A DNA stretch of 64,000 nt from Ryuthela nishihirai (taxonomy: Eukaryota; Arthropoda; Arachnida; Araneae; Heptathelidae): NCBI GenBank assembly GCA_038380435.1, contig JAWZYU010000011.1, forward strand, positions 82,560,501-82,624,500. The letters are read 5' to 3'. The translations under genes were made by a program, and so were the position numbers. A model generated the notes under the pieces. That model saw only the letters and a program-made list of their open reading frames with translations. It did no database searches and was not told the origin of the DNA. The first letter of the stretch is position 1, and each line of letters opens with the position of its first letter. Below are positions 22,451 to 33,696 of this stretch, one piece after another.

Positions 22451-22790
22451 ATTTTATTTTTTTTATCGTATTTTTAATGGTCTGGCATGGGAGAAAGAAT
22501 CTTACGATCGTTTGCTCTTAGTACGAAAAGCTTTTCTCACTATTGACGTTTCAGAGAGAAGCATTATTGAGAAGAGTTAATGAATTAGTTATGAATAACC
22601 TACCTTTAGGGCCATTAAGAGGGAAAAGTGTCAAACAGGATTCGTCGAAAGGTTGCATCTTTCCATCACAATTTTCTCCAGAATCATTGGCAGTCTTCAC
22701 TTGCAGTGAAAGAAACAGTTTTAGAAAACAATTCTTTTACAAAGAAGCGTTACTGAGGAGCGAGCTTAAGAGTAATGAATTAGTTATGAA

Positions 22791-24344
22791 TTATGTCGGG
22801 AGTCCAGTTTTTACTGGAGTGCCGAATGAACACGATTACAGAAGAGACGTTACTTTAGCGGGTCGTTTACGTCTGTGGGTCTGTAACGAGAGAGATGATG
22901 TTTTAGAGAGACGTGAAGCAGAGGAGAAGGGATGGCTTTCTTGAGGTAGGAGTCAAAGAGCGTGGCAGCCAAGTCGCTTGTCTCTTCGTGTTGTGAGAGC
23001 TGTGTCAGTAATTGTCGAATCTGAAACACTTAACACAAAAACACAAAAACACTTCAAGATGCTTCGGTGGCTACTCTCAGATGAAAAGACAAGCGACTTG
23101 GCAGCCATGCTCTCTGACTCCTCTCCCAAGTTTGTCGTCCCCCTATCCTATGATCACTTCTGCCCTCTGATTCTTATCCCAAGTTTGTCATCCCCCTATC
23201 CTGTAATCACTTCTGCTCGCGTCCGTGGTCCTTGACCTTTTCACATGCTCAGGAACAAAAATCATTAAAAAAGCACGCTGAATAAATTTTTTCGGTGCAC
23301 TAGAACTTGGCTGGATTCAGACCCGTTTTCCGTCCTTGTAACCAGTCCACCATATTGTTTTTTAAGAAATATCATAAATAAAAGAAGTCCTTTACCTTTT
23401 ATTTATTTACTTTTTAAATATTACGTAAAGGGGGATTTTTGGAGGTGGATCTTTTCATTTATGACATATTTCTCATCTTATTCCCAGATCAATTTTTAAA
23501 TTCACAGTCAGTAGCACTTAGTAAATCGTAGAAGATTGGCACAGAAGAGTCATTTTCACATGGCTTAAAAAAATCTTTCATTATTTAAAAATCTGGATAT
23601 GGAACCTGTGCGCACTTGAATAAATTTTTCAGAAGCCCATTTAGAAAGAAAAAAGAGAGTAGTTAACTAACATAGAAAAAGTCCCTTACTTTTTTTTCAG
23701 AAGACCTATTTAATAAATCCCAGATCATTACTACAGTCCCATTTTAGTCCATGGTCCACGCCGTCGTCAAGATCGAGAAAGGACGTTGGCAAGAGCTTTT
23801 CGAGAAATGCCTCGACGTTTGTTAAAAATTTTGGCCCAAAAAGACCTGGATTTAACAGTCTGCCGAACAGACAAAACTCCTGCTTTGAGACGAACGAAAT
23901 AATTAGACAATAATTATGTCTGCCCAGTAACTCTCTTCTGGTTTAATTAATTTCTCTTTTTTTCTCTTTCAGCCCATAAGCGAAAAGATTCCTCGTTGGA
24001 TTTCATAACCCTGAAATGTGTCTACTGAAAGGCAACCCTGAGCTGTCTCTACTGAAATGCATGCATCTTAATTCTAAGAACTGTTTTTCAGCATAATGTT
24101 AATAATGTTAATAATATTTTTTCAGCGTATCCGGACGTACTAACTTTCTATTTATTTTCAGGGCTGAAAACTACAGATAGACTGTAATCTCTTTGTGAAA
24201 CTATCGATCCGAAGTTCATCCCTGAGGTTTGTCAAGCTCTTATTCAAACTGTTTTTCTTTCAGGAACAACCTATTCGGATCATCGATTAATTATTGTGCT
24301 GATCAACTCAATCCTCGGATCCCCTGAGCTGGACCTAAAGGTAA
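22791..24344. other. Central unique part of the inner Polinton derivative
   Basis: About 1.55 kb lie between the inverted repeats. There is a long hairpin: about 22950-22986 pairs with 23083-23122 (both carry gacaagcgacttggc or its complement) around a 96-base loop. A direct repeat follows, 'agtttgtcgtccccctatcc' at 23128 and a one-base variant at 23184. ORF 22543-22944 straddles the repeat edge and has no recognised motif. Nothing resembling a Polinton gene was seen. Confidence 0.6.
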
Positions 24345-27173
24345 TAACTAATCATTCATTCATTAACTCTTAAGCTTTTATGTAAAAGAACTGTTTTTTT
24401 TTCAGTGCAACGTTTCTTTCAGTCCAAGTGAAGACTGCCAATGATTCTGGAGAAAAGTGTAATGGAAAGATGCAACCTTTCGACCGATCCTGTTTGACAC
24501 TTTTCCCTCTTAATGGCCCTAAAGGTAGGTTATTCATAACTAATTCATTAACTCTTCTCAATAATGCTTCTCTCTGAAACGTCAATGTGAGAAATGCTTT
24601 TCGTACTAAGACCAAACGATCGTAAGATTCTTTCTCCCATGCCAGAATATTAAAAATGCGATACCTGAAGTAAAAGAAGAAGAACCTTGCCCAAGGTTCG
24701 GAATTCGAACCTGGAATGTCTGATTATTTTAGCCCCCTCACCCCGTCGCCATTGAAAAATGCACGCACTTTTTTTTTATTCACACAACTCTGAAGAGACG
24801 AGGCCTGGATGCTGTCAAGGGAACGAGCGAGCGGAAGAACTAAGTGAGTATTCTTACATTGACCTTGTTAAATAACGACTTTCGCCACTCAATGTGCCAA
24901 CCCACTCAATGCCCTTTTTCTTACATCGGCGCTTGACTGAGTGAGTCTCAGTCCACCTGATGATCCCAATAGGAACGAATCAACTCGGAACTTAACTATT
25001 CCTCGACACCTTCAAAAATCCTCCTCTGAGTAATTTTCAGAAAAAACCCCTATCGATTTTCCCCCAATTCTCACCCTAAGAGTCCTCTCTTCAAGACATT
25101 TCTTGAACACTTAGAAGTTGCGTGCATACCTAAAAAAAATGTTCCATGTATTATGATAACGACACTTTTTTTTGTCTCCTCCCAGGAAATCAGACTGACC
25201 AGCAGAATTGAAAGACACCTCCGAAAAGTACTGACCCACTGTTGAAAAGGCTATGGAAACATCTGCTGACCCTGTGAAGAAGCTTTTTGTTGAAAAAAGT
25301 GCAAGAAGCGTTGACAGTCAAACCCCGAGTTTTGTTTGTGAGCCGAGAGGCTAAAAAAGAAATACTATCAAAATCGGTCTTTCTTTATCAGTCTTTTTTT
25401 TTATCAAGCCGCAGCTTCGAGCACAGGAAATGGGGCAAGGGAAGAACAAGCATTTACAAAAACACTCTTCGAGCACAAGAAACGAAACGGCGCAATGATT
25501 CTATTTTATTTAGCACAACAGTTCGAATTACGAGACTTTCAATATTATATTCAATTGATGGCCCGTTTTCCAAGAAATCAGCGAATGGTGTTAAAAATTA
25601 ATTTACTCACGAAAATTATCACCACTGTCTCTTTCAGAAAAGAATTTTAGTACCAAACAAATAGAATTTCGATCTCTTCAACACGATATGGAAGTGTTTG
25701 AAATTATAAAGATTGGATTTCTCATGATTATACGAAAAGAATAATTGATACAGAAGGCATTAAAACGTATGCCTTTAGGAATTTTCGAATTTCAGATATG
25801 TATGACAAGACAGATACCATTTATAAAACAATCAACTGAAAAACATAAAAAATCTGTAAAGAATGTGTAAAAAATATTAAATGGTCTAATAAAACAGTTT
25901 AATAATCCACTTACCACTAATAATAGACTTTCTACCAAAAACTAAAGTTCCCCAACACTTTATCCAACAATACTTTTTTTTTTTTAGAAATCATGAATGT
26001 TAAGCCAACCGAGATCCTTATTGCAGATATATGCTGCTACACCGGAAGAGGTCGGGTCGTGGAGTTATTTCGGGGCACTGGTAAAATAAGTCAAGTTTTG
26101 CAGAAAATGATTCGGACGAATACTAAGCAAGCATCACGCTTATGATGGCAATAACCCACAATTGAGTAATCACGAATGGAGTTGCATTGCGAAGAGAAAC
26201 ATCCCAATATTACTTTTATATCTTTATCTCCTTTTTGAACCGAGTGACTCAACCATTGCTCAGAGCCAAACAAGATTGCATTTGCATTAGCGTCAACAAG
26301 AAGTCTCTCAGAATACGTTCATTACGTCATATTGCAGATTTGAACAGGGAGCATCGCTATCATATGCAAAGCATCGCTTTCACAGTTCTGTGCAAGAAAT
26401 AAGTGTGTATAAAGAGACTAGATGCAATTGGAGAGAAGCAAGGAGAGAAAGAAATGAAGAGTTTAGAAACTCCCCCATATGAATTCAGCTTTTTTTCCTC
26501 AATGCCTGAGTGTTTTTAAGTCTTTATTAATTGATATAAAGAGGTGTCTAATAGAGCTTCAGTCAGCACCCAGTGTGACAGCAACGCAAATATGTTTGGA
26601 GCAGTAGCCTTCCCCACGAAGAGATTATCAGCAGTTATTAATAATAATTTCGGCAGACCTCATGCCTGAAGTCGGTGACCCCCCCCCCCCCTCTGCAATG
26701 TATACTGAAAACAACAGCCTACATTGATGCTGCAATAGACCCTGTGGATGGGGGAAAATGAGATCGACCCTCTTGACTGACAACAGGGGGGCTTTTTCTC
26801 ATATCTACTCATCCTTACTGGAACGTAAAAAATCCATACATTCACAGATAGCACCCAAAAATCTATTTTTTCCGTCCTATTTTTCTCCTGCAGCTCTCGA
26901 AAACCTCATTTTACCTATTGCTTTTCAACTGTCATATTTTTTAAACTAATTTCCCGAACTGTCTCGCTTTTCTTGATTTCCCCTATTTTACCAATTTTTA
27001 CACCCCAAGAGCCCAATAATTCAGTGAAGTGTTGATAACTGCAACATTTTCCCAACAAAACCCACTCGTGTCCTGTCTTTCACACAGAATGTCTTTCCAA
27101 ACACGACGTCAATGCTGAACCCCCCAAAAGTGTCCCATTGGTTAACATGGGAACTCTCATTTACTATACTACT
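24345..27173 (-). repeat. Inner Polinton, right inverted repeat
   Basis: Mirror of 19685-22790 without the SINE. It ends with the complement of AGTAGTATAGTAAATGAGAG at 27173. It also contains the shared 'gggccattaagagggaaaag' (read on the minus strand) and the polymerase-tail fragment on the plus strand. Confidence 0.92.
25500..25845 (+). pseudogene. Polinton DNA polymerase B C-terminal fragment in inner right repeat
   Basis: In shifting plus-strand frames this reads SIDGPFSKKSANGVKN, then IEFRSLQHDMEVFEI, then TYAFRNFRISDMYDKTDTIY. The outer polymerase tail (32700-32985) has the matching SIDAPIPKKAANGVKN, TEFRSEQHDIHTK and TYAFGNFRISDM. The inner element therefore descends from a polymerase-bearing Polinton of the same family in which the gene was cut down and its tail absorbed into the terminal repeats. 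It cannot encode an enzyme. Confidence 0.85.
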
Positions 27174-27233
27174 CACATATCTCTCAAGTACAGAAAAAAT
27201 TTTGGTAAATAAAGGCGAGTTACTTGAGAAAGT
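27174..27233 (+). pseudogene. Packaging ATPase, 3' end beyond the inner Polinton
   Basis: Directly after the inner element the plus strand encodes ISLKYRKNFGK and a stop. The phrase LKYRKNF after an IDKKTNN-like stretch is how Polinton ATPases end in my knowledge of the family, and IDKKTNN is the last phrase before the insertion at 19685. The two pieces bracket the inner element and belong to one gene. Confidence 0.65.
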
Positions 27234-27320
27234 TTGGCGTCATCAGCTCTGAAAAGGTTCCGAAAGAGGACCAGCGGAAATTCCAGGTGTCGGTTTTAAA
27301 TTGTCTCATAGGGACTACAA

Positions 27321-28480
27321 CATGAGTAATAAAAAATTGAGAAATGTTGCCAACCTCGAAGAGAGTTCGGATATTGTCTGTGACAAAACAATATCTGCAA
27401 CAAGAGTCTATAATACTGAATCACACGGGAAATTATGGCGCAAATACTAAAAGAATATCGAATGTAGGCAGACCTATGGAGATGCTGCTACCATTCAATA
27501 CGTTAATAATACTTTTTAATTTTTCCGAACGATCGCTACGATGCGCGAAACAAATAATCAATGTTACTGAACCGGATGCAGATTCTGGAGTAGTTACAAA
27601 ACGATATATGGGAAAAAAAAATTTGCAATGATAATGACAATTAACGCAATAAACGCATTAAAAATCTTGCAGAACCGATCGATTCATCCAATGCCACTAC
27701 AAAACACTACGTTGACAACTTGACCACTGTTCAATATAGTCCAACGAATACATTGGTGAGAAATAAAGATCGGCTTTACGTTCCACGAAGCATTGCATTC
27801 GACGGGCATAATTTCAATGCAGAAAAAAAAAACATATCCTTGATATTGTCGATCCAGAGTCTGATTCTGCTGCTGTAACTAAAGGATATTTGGAAAAAGT
27901 CGCATTAACTGGCGAGGATGTCTTTAATGCAAACAATAAAAAAATAAATAAATACCCCCTCAAGCAGCTGCTTGCCACAGAGGTCTGCGAATTACGAATC
28001 TTGGCACCAGAATTCTAAACAATGATGCTGCTACAAAACTATACGTTGATAAAATATACTGTAATTTGCCTCGCCTATGGTGATAAATAAGTGAAAGAAG
28101 ACATATTGTAGTCTCATCCAATTATACAGATAAAGACAAAATTCGACCTACTAACGCTACCTATTTTCAAAGGTAATTACCATCTATGCATTTCTAATGG
28201 ATATATAAGCAAGGTAATCTGCTGCACAAGAAATCTCTCTTTTAGTATAAATTATAGTATCAACTTGGACGATCAAAAATTCATTGAAGTAGTAAGACCA
28301 CAACTTCAGCAGTTTTTTTTTTTTGTTATTCCAGTAAACAAAAAATTTGACAAGGGCAGCAAGATTAGTGTTTCACTTGCTAGACACTATCCAGTTCCAA
28401 AAGAAAGAAGAAAGGTACCTGTAGGTCTTGTTTCGGACTTTTATCACTGTGTATATGTCTTTATTGTATATGAATAAAGA
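27321..28480 (+). pseudogene. Fibre-like protein with repeated I-x-N-(V/L)-x2-P...A-x-T-K-x-Y motif
   Basis: The likely start is the ATG at 27324 (MSNKKLRNVANLEESSDI). At least six copies of one short motif can be read in changing frames: LRNVANLEESSDIVCDKTI, KRISNVGRPMEDAATIQYV, QIINVTEPDADSGVVTKRYM, RIKNLAEPIDSSNATTKHYV, a copy with ESDSAAVTKGYL, and RITNLGTRILNNDAATKLYV. This repeat pattern is known to me from phage tail-fibre and related trimeric fibre proteins, where it forms the shaft. A role as virion fibre or attachment protein in this Polinton is inferred, not shown. A 54-bp SINE tail (27934-27987) interrupts it. The segment 28261-28480 may be its C-terminal domain or a separate small gene. 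At least five frameshifts break it. Confidence 0.6.
27934..27987 (-). mobile_element. Short 3' scrap of SINE family S1
   Basis: The stretch 'ccctcaagcagctgcttgcc' with 'acagaggtctg' is the inverted 3' end of the SINE at 22250-22450, preceded by its AT-rich tail (TTTATTT-type, inverted). Only about 50 bp are present. It lies inside the fibre-like gene between two of its motif copies. Confidence 0.75.
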
Positions 28481-28957
28481 TGAAGGATCTTAAGCAATTA
28501 CACAGTATTATAGATGAAATCTTGAAACCGCCAGCTATTGCAAAGTCGAAAATTGAAGACACTATTTTGTGAGAGGAACGAGTTAAAGAAACGCTCGAAG
28601 AATTTCATAAGCCAGTGGTCGAACGGTTAAAAGGTCTGGAAACTGTGCGTGAAGAAACCATGAAGAACATACAAGATGTAGTGAAAACTTTAGAGCCAGA
28701 AGAGCCCACTGAGATGCCAGAAAAAACATTCGTTTATAATCCAATTTCTAACTTGCAAGATGAAATTTTAAATCAATATAAACTAAAACTTCCGAGTGAA
28801 ATCTTACAGGCGAGAAATCCCATTCCTGAGCGGAAAGAAATGATTTACCAAACAATCGGACATCTTCAGAAACCAAACGCTATGGAAGAACTACTGAGAA
28901 ATATCGAATCATCGATAATCACTTTGAGACACTTAGAAATATTTAAAGTCGATTAAA
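28481..28957 (+). pseudogene. Polinton-associated coiled-coil protein
   Basis: The frame opens MKDLKQLHSIIDEILKPPAI at 28481, hits one stop (TGA at about 28570), and then runs open to 28957. Residues with heptad-like spacing (KETLEEFHKPVVERLKGLET and on through VKTLEP) predict a coiled coil. Position between capsid-related genes and the polymerase suits one of the small accessory virion proteins of Polintons (PW/PX/PY group). I cannot say which. A single stop separates it from an intact 158-codon gene. Confidence 0.55.
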
Positions 28958-28962
28958 ATAAT

Positions 28963-29176
28963 GCTGACAGTGATAGAAAGTCAACAGTTTGGTTCTGCAC
29001 TATACAAGAGTTTCGACGAAAAAATTATCAATTTTTGATTGCCAGTAAACGAGCTGGAAACACCAGTATAGAAGTAGTAAATGAAATTGTCGAAATTTTG
29101 GATATTTTGCTAAAAATTAATATTATTGACAAAAAGGAACACAAGATTATGTTCCATAACATCGGTATTGTTTAGA
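28963..29176 (+). pseudogene. Small Polinton protein fragment (AGNTS...LDILLK type)
   Basis: A frame-shifted trace reads LIASKRAGNTSIEVVNEIVE and continues through LDILLKINIIDKKEHK. Helical tails of the form AGNxx...L.xLLK...I.KKEY are common at the C-termini of a small Polinton protein that precedes the polymerase. It could be the end of the preceding coiled-coil gene in a different frame. No start codon can be assigned. Confidence 0.4.
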
Positions 29177-29204
29177 AATATTCGATTTTTTGCATAATCG
29201 GACC

Positions 29205-29558
29205 TAACTCAAAGATGAGGGCAACTATTCAATGTTCCAACTGTAGAAAATCTATTAGCAAAACTAATATGAACGTCATAAGAAAACTGCATGCACTTCT
29301 CGCACTCTTTCAATAACATTGATATTGTTTAGAAATTTACTCTTGGAACACACTACATTCATGTCTATTTCAACTTCCGATAATGCAAAAAAATTTCAAT
29401 TTTTTGCATTATCGGACCATGATTTTTACCTAATATAGAGGGTATAACTGCTAACTCAAAGATAAGCGCAACCATTCAATGTACCAAATGTGGGATATCT
29501 ATTCGCAAATCGAATATGAACCGTCATATGAAAACTGCATGCACTTCTCGCACATTTG
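29205..29558 (+). repeat. Imperfect duplication of the first zinc-finger coding unit of the polymerase gene
   Basis: About 108 bp at 29205-29313 and at 29451-29558 are close copies (both contain aactcaaagat, attcaatgt, aaaactgcatgcacttctcg). Phrases upstream are also doubled: 'attgtttagaaat' at 29167 and 29323, and a 'ttttttgcat(a/t)atcgga' phrase at about 29187 and 29402. The second copy continues into the polymerase frame and has intact Cys/His spacing; the first is damaged. A local duplication of roughly 245 bp with later indels explains this. Confidence 0.75.
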
Positions 29559-32500
29559 AAAAATGCGAATTTTGCAATTCCAGCTTTAACAGAAAAGACA
29601 ATTACAATCATCATCTGAATCAATATCATATAAATAAAAGCAGTGCTTTTCGGAAAACGTTTCGCACATATAAAATTGATAAACATTAATGTCAGAGAAG
29701 ACATAAAAAGTTTCCTGGAGAAAAATAACAATAAATGGAAACGTATAATTAAGAATAAACTCAGTCAGCCTCTAAAAGTTAGATTCATATTACAAATAAA
29801 ATTTAAAAAGCAGACCGATCCTGAAGGACAGAAAGAAATATGTGCACATTTTTCGACATGTACCGAAATAATCAGTTTGCCTACCTATCTCAATGAATTA
29901 CTAAAAAATGCTTATGAGAAAAATTGATAACGACTTTGAAAGTTTTATACAAAAGGGAAGTGGATGGGTGTTTAACAAAATAATTTCTATGGAAATTCAA
30001 ATATCTCACTATAATGCAGTTGGAGCATCTGCTTTCGTAAATTTACCAGAACATTTGAAATCTACAAAAGGAATAGCGAATGTTAAAAACTACGACAACA
30101 AAAGATTCTTGTGGTCAATATTATCAGCTCTACATCCTGCTAAAGACAATCCGCAACGTGTGGAAAAATATAAAATATTTGAAAACGTCTTAGACACATC
30201 TTCATTGACTTATCCAGTAACTCTCGATCAAATCCCGAAGTTCGAGGTTTTAAATAATCTTTCTATAAATGTTTTTAATTCTAAGAAAAATGGTTTGCAT
30301 ACGTTATATATTTCACTTATTTTTATTACGTTATATATTTTCACTATATATTTCGTTATATATTTTCACATACGTTATATATTTTCACTATTCCTGTTAA
30401 AGAACCCAATACAACTTTTACTTTTAAAAGACGGCAGTAATTCTCACTCTTGTTGGATTAAAAATATTAGTAGTGTTACAGCATACCTTTCAAGACATAA
30501 TGGTAAATCCTATCACTGCCCATACTGTCTTCACAATTTCACTCGCGACGATTTATTAAAGAATCACGTAGATATTTACAAATCAAACACTTTACAAACT
30601 ATCAAGTTTCCCGAAGCGAATAGTACGAAATTCCATACAATTAAAAACGGTTTGAACCACCCATATGTGATTTGTGCAGACTTCGAATGCTTTTCGAAAT
30701 GTAGAAGAACAGAGAATAATCCATGTAGGGTGCGAACCAAGTATTTAGTACCGTCAGAATTTTCATATATTATAGTTGGACTGAAAGGTAATCAGATCTG
30801 ATCAAAACCAGAATGTACAGAAGGAAAAATGTAACAGAGCAATTTTTGAGTGAAATGATCGAAGCCGAAAATTTAATCAATGATTTGAAGAAATGAACTG
30901 TTAAGATGACTGATTTTGATTGGCAAATTTTTACTGGAGCAAAATATTGTAATATTTGTGGGAAAATTCTAGGAACAGATAGAGTAAGGGACCACGATCA
31001 CTTAATTGGAAAATACAGAGGTGCTGTTCACAACAAATGTAATCTTCAATACAAATTCTCACCTGAAATACCAGTGTTGTTTCATAGTCTCAAAGGATTT
31101 GATGGACACTTTGTAGTAAATGATTTGTGGAAATTTAAAGATAACAAGAAAATTTCTTGTAGTCCTCAAACTACAGAAAAATATACATGCATTATATTCG
31201 GTCAAATTAAATTTGTTGATTCATTCATGTTCCTCAGTTCTTCACTGGATTCACTGTCGAAAAATGTGGAAAATTTCTACATCCTAAGTCAATACTGCAG
31301 ACAACATAATCTGAATGACTCACAGAAAGAATTTTTGAAAAGCAAAGGAAGTTTTCCATATGAGTACTTGCAACAGAGTGCTCAGTTTTTGCAAACGTCA
31401 CTTCCATCCAAAGAGAATTTTCCAAAAAACGAACAATACGAAAGAGCTGAAATTTTGTGGAAAGCCTTTTCTATTGCTACCTTCGAGGAATATCACGATC
31501 TGTACATGATCACTGACGTATTACTGCTAGGAGATATATTTGAAAACTACAGGAATCCGTGTGTGAATAATTGCCAACTCAATCCTTGCCATTATTTTAG
31601 CTATTCTGGCTTATCCTATGCTGCCTTTTTAAAAATGACAGAAATTGAGCTGGAATTGATAAAAGGTGATATATATTTTTTCATAGAAGAAGGAATATGA
31701 TTAGTGGGATAAGGAATATCTTTAGTGTCTAAGAGATTTGCACAGGCCAATAATCCTTTAGTAGATCCATAAGAGAGAAATAAACCACAAAACTATATCA
31801 TGTACTTTGATGCAAATAATTTATATGGCTGGACAATGTCTCAACTTCTTCCAACTGGTAATTTCAAATGGGTAAATGATATTGACTTGTTTAATATTCC
31901 AGACGATAGCAAAAAAGGTAATTTCTTCGAAGTTGATCTAGAATATTCGGCACACCTACATGATTTACAAAATGATTTCCGCTTGGCTCCTGAAAAATTG
32001 AAACTCTCTAATAGTAATGTGTTTTTCTTGATTCCAAATCTGTTCGAGAAGCAAAATTATGTCGTTCACTATAGGTTACTTAAACTCTGTGTGGAACTGG
32101 GATTAAGGGTGAAACAGGTGCATAAAATTTTGGAATTTGATCAAAAACCATGGCGGAAATCTTACCTAGATTTTAATACAACAAAACGAATTAATGCCAT
32201 AAATAATCTTGAAAAAGACTTTTTCAAACTGATGAACAATGCTATATATGGCAAATGTTTAGAAAATAAGAGAAAGAGAATAAAATTCCACATTGTGAAT
32301 ACTGAAGAAAAGCTTAAAAAATTAATTGCAAATCGTAGGTACGTTTCTTGTGTTAAACTTGCAGAAAATTTTGTAATTCTCCATATGAAAAAGAAAAATA
32401 TTATATTAGATAAACCATATTACATTGGTGTAACGATTTTGGAGTTGAGTAAATTACACATGTATAATTTCTTCTACAATTTTCTGAAACCAAAATTTAA

Positions 32501-32985
32501 TGCACAATTGTTATTTACCGATACTGATTCCTTCTGTGTTGATATCCAGACAGATGACATATACGAGAAATTTAACTCAGACTACTTTGATTTCTCAAAT
32601 TACCCTATAAAACATGCATTATACAGTGAATCAAATAAAATGGTTCCAGGAAAATTTAAAGACGAATTAAAAGGTCTTCCAATCAGAGGTTGTTGCGTTA
32701 CGTCCAAAATTGCATTCTATAGATGCTCCAATTCCCAAAAAAGCAGCTAATGGAGTAAAAAATGAATTTAATCAGGAAGATTATCGGCAATGGCTATTTG
32801 ATGAAAAAATCCTATATACTCAACAAACAGAATTTCGATCGGAACAACATGATATACATACCAAATAAAAAAACAATGCTTTATATCAAGAATACACAAA
32901 ACGACATATCAATAGAATTCAGACTTATGCTTTTGGAAATTTTCGAATCTCAGATATGTAAAGAGTCAATACCATTTACAAAACA
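29451..32985 (+). pseudogene. Protein-primed DNA polymerase B (Polinton pPolB), nearly full length, broken
   Basis: This is the replicative polymerase of the outer Polinton. Zinc-finger motifs come first (CTKCGISIRKS...H, CEFCNSSFNRKDNYNHH), then FESFIQKGSGWVF and NKRFLWSILSALHP, a CPYCLHNF finger, and exonuclease motif I YVICADFECF. A CNICGK...DRVRDHDHLIGKYRGA block (HNH-like zinc site usual in Polinton polymerases) and FHSLKGFDGHFVVNDL (exo II) follow, then YMITDVLLLGDIFENY (exo III). Polymerase motifs are YFDANNLYGWTMSQLLP (A), LMNNAIYGKCLENKRKR (B) and LLFTDTDSFCVDI (C), so all key residues survive. Breaks occur near 29690, 29925, 30800-30905, 31700-31800, 32735 and 32865. An AT-rich tandem repeat is inserted in frame at 30299-30391. 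Such enzymes start DNA synthesis from a terminal protein. Confidence 0.93.
30299..30391 (+). repeat. In-frame AT-rich tandem repeat inside the polymerase gene
   Basis: The phrase tacgttatatattttcac and near variants occur four to five times in about 93 bp. The insertion keeps the reading frame open and adds a run of Ile, Tyr, Phe and Leu between the SINVF-like segment and the LLLLKDGSNSHSC segment, where related polymerases have a short charged stretch. It looks like a microsatellite expansion tolerated in dead sequence. Confidence 0.75.
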
Positions 32986-32989
32986 TTGA

Positions 32990-33696
32990 ACTGAAAACAA
33001 ATGTTAAAAAAATTAAGTACTAGTAAAACATTTTGAAAACTGCACCAGTTTGTTATTCTTTAGAAATGTTAATAATCAGTGTTTAAATCTAATATTTCTC
33101 TCAATTAGAAGAGGAGCCAGATAGATTCAAATTTAAGTGATCTCGACTCAATTTCTGTGAAACCCTATGGTCTGAAACCATTTATAATAAAATTAAGAGT
33201 AATAAACTGTTTATAACAACTTGTTACAAGCGACAAAATATTAAATATCTCAGCAGTTTATTTAGCTAAAGTCAAATGTATGTATGTATGTATGTATGTA
33301 TGTATGTATATATAGAAATGGTTTCAGACTTATTATTCTTTTGTCAGATTATAGAATTTGGTAAATCATAACTATCAATGTTAAAACCAAGATCCTAGCT
33401 CAATTAGAATGGACGTTATAATTCGACAAATTCCTAAAGTGTCGAATCTATAAAACAAAAACTAATGGGTCGAGAACGCTTCAAATACATTTAACGTATA
33501 GTGCTTACCGAATACAATCTAAAGAAATTAGTTCGAGTTCTTTTGTTCTATTAGAAGCAGGGTTATGGAGCTGCAAAGTTAAGAGGGGTTTGACCTACTT
33601 TGTCGGCTAGAAAACGGTTTCAGACCAATTATTCTTTCATCAGATTAGAGAACTTGATAAATCATAACTATCAATGTTAAAACCAAGATTCGAACT
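32990..33696. other. Spacer between polymerase gene and right arm, with repeats
   Basis: It holds a (TATG)n microsatellite at about 33278-33308 and a pair of about 95-bp direct repeats (33311-33405 and 33604-33699; both with 'aaatcataactatcaatgtt'). The second repeat ends exactly where the right arm of the large inverted repeat begins. No coding sequence was recognised. Confidence 0.75.

Larger units (their letters stand above)
19685..22790 (+). repeat. Inner Polinton, left inverted repeat
   Basis: Matches 24345-27173 inverted, with small differences and one large one: a SINE at about 22256-22450 that the other arm lacks. Landmarks include a G-run at 20209-20219 (C-run in the mirror arm at 26681), the small mirrored ORFs at 20496-20711 and 26187-26402 (unrecognised), and the polymerase tail. 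A polymorphic homopolymer and frame-free sequence suggest that most of the arm is non-coding. Confidence 0.92.
19685..27173. mobile_element. Inner Polinton derivative (non-autonomous), 7.5 kb, nested in the ATPase gene
   Basis: Both ends read AGTAGTATAGTAAATGAGAG inward (19685 and, inverted, 27173), nearly the same as the outer Polinton ends. Long inverted repeats occupy most of it (19685-22790 and 24345-27173). Each arm contains a C-terminal piece of a Polinton DNA polymerase gene but no full gene is present, so it is a deletion derivative. The 6 bases outside the ends are AACATG (left) and CACATA (right), sharing ACAT; this could be a mutated 6-bp target duplication, the size usual for Polintons. 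On both sides the outer ATPase frame resumes. Confidence 0.88.

Noticed and set aside
22543..22944. 133-codon ORF as a Polinton gene
   Set aside because: It straddles the edge of the inner inverted repeat, has internal repeated wording (NELVMN) and no known motif; the mirror arm encodes only its first half.
33278..33308. (TATG)n as a functional element
   Set aside because: Ordinary microsatellite; nothing around it suggests a role.
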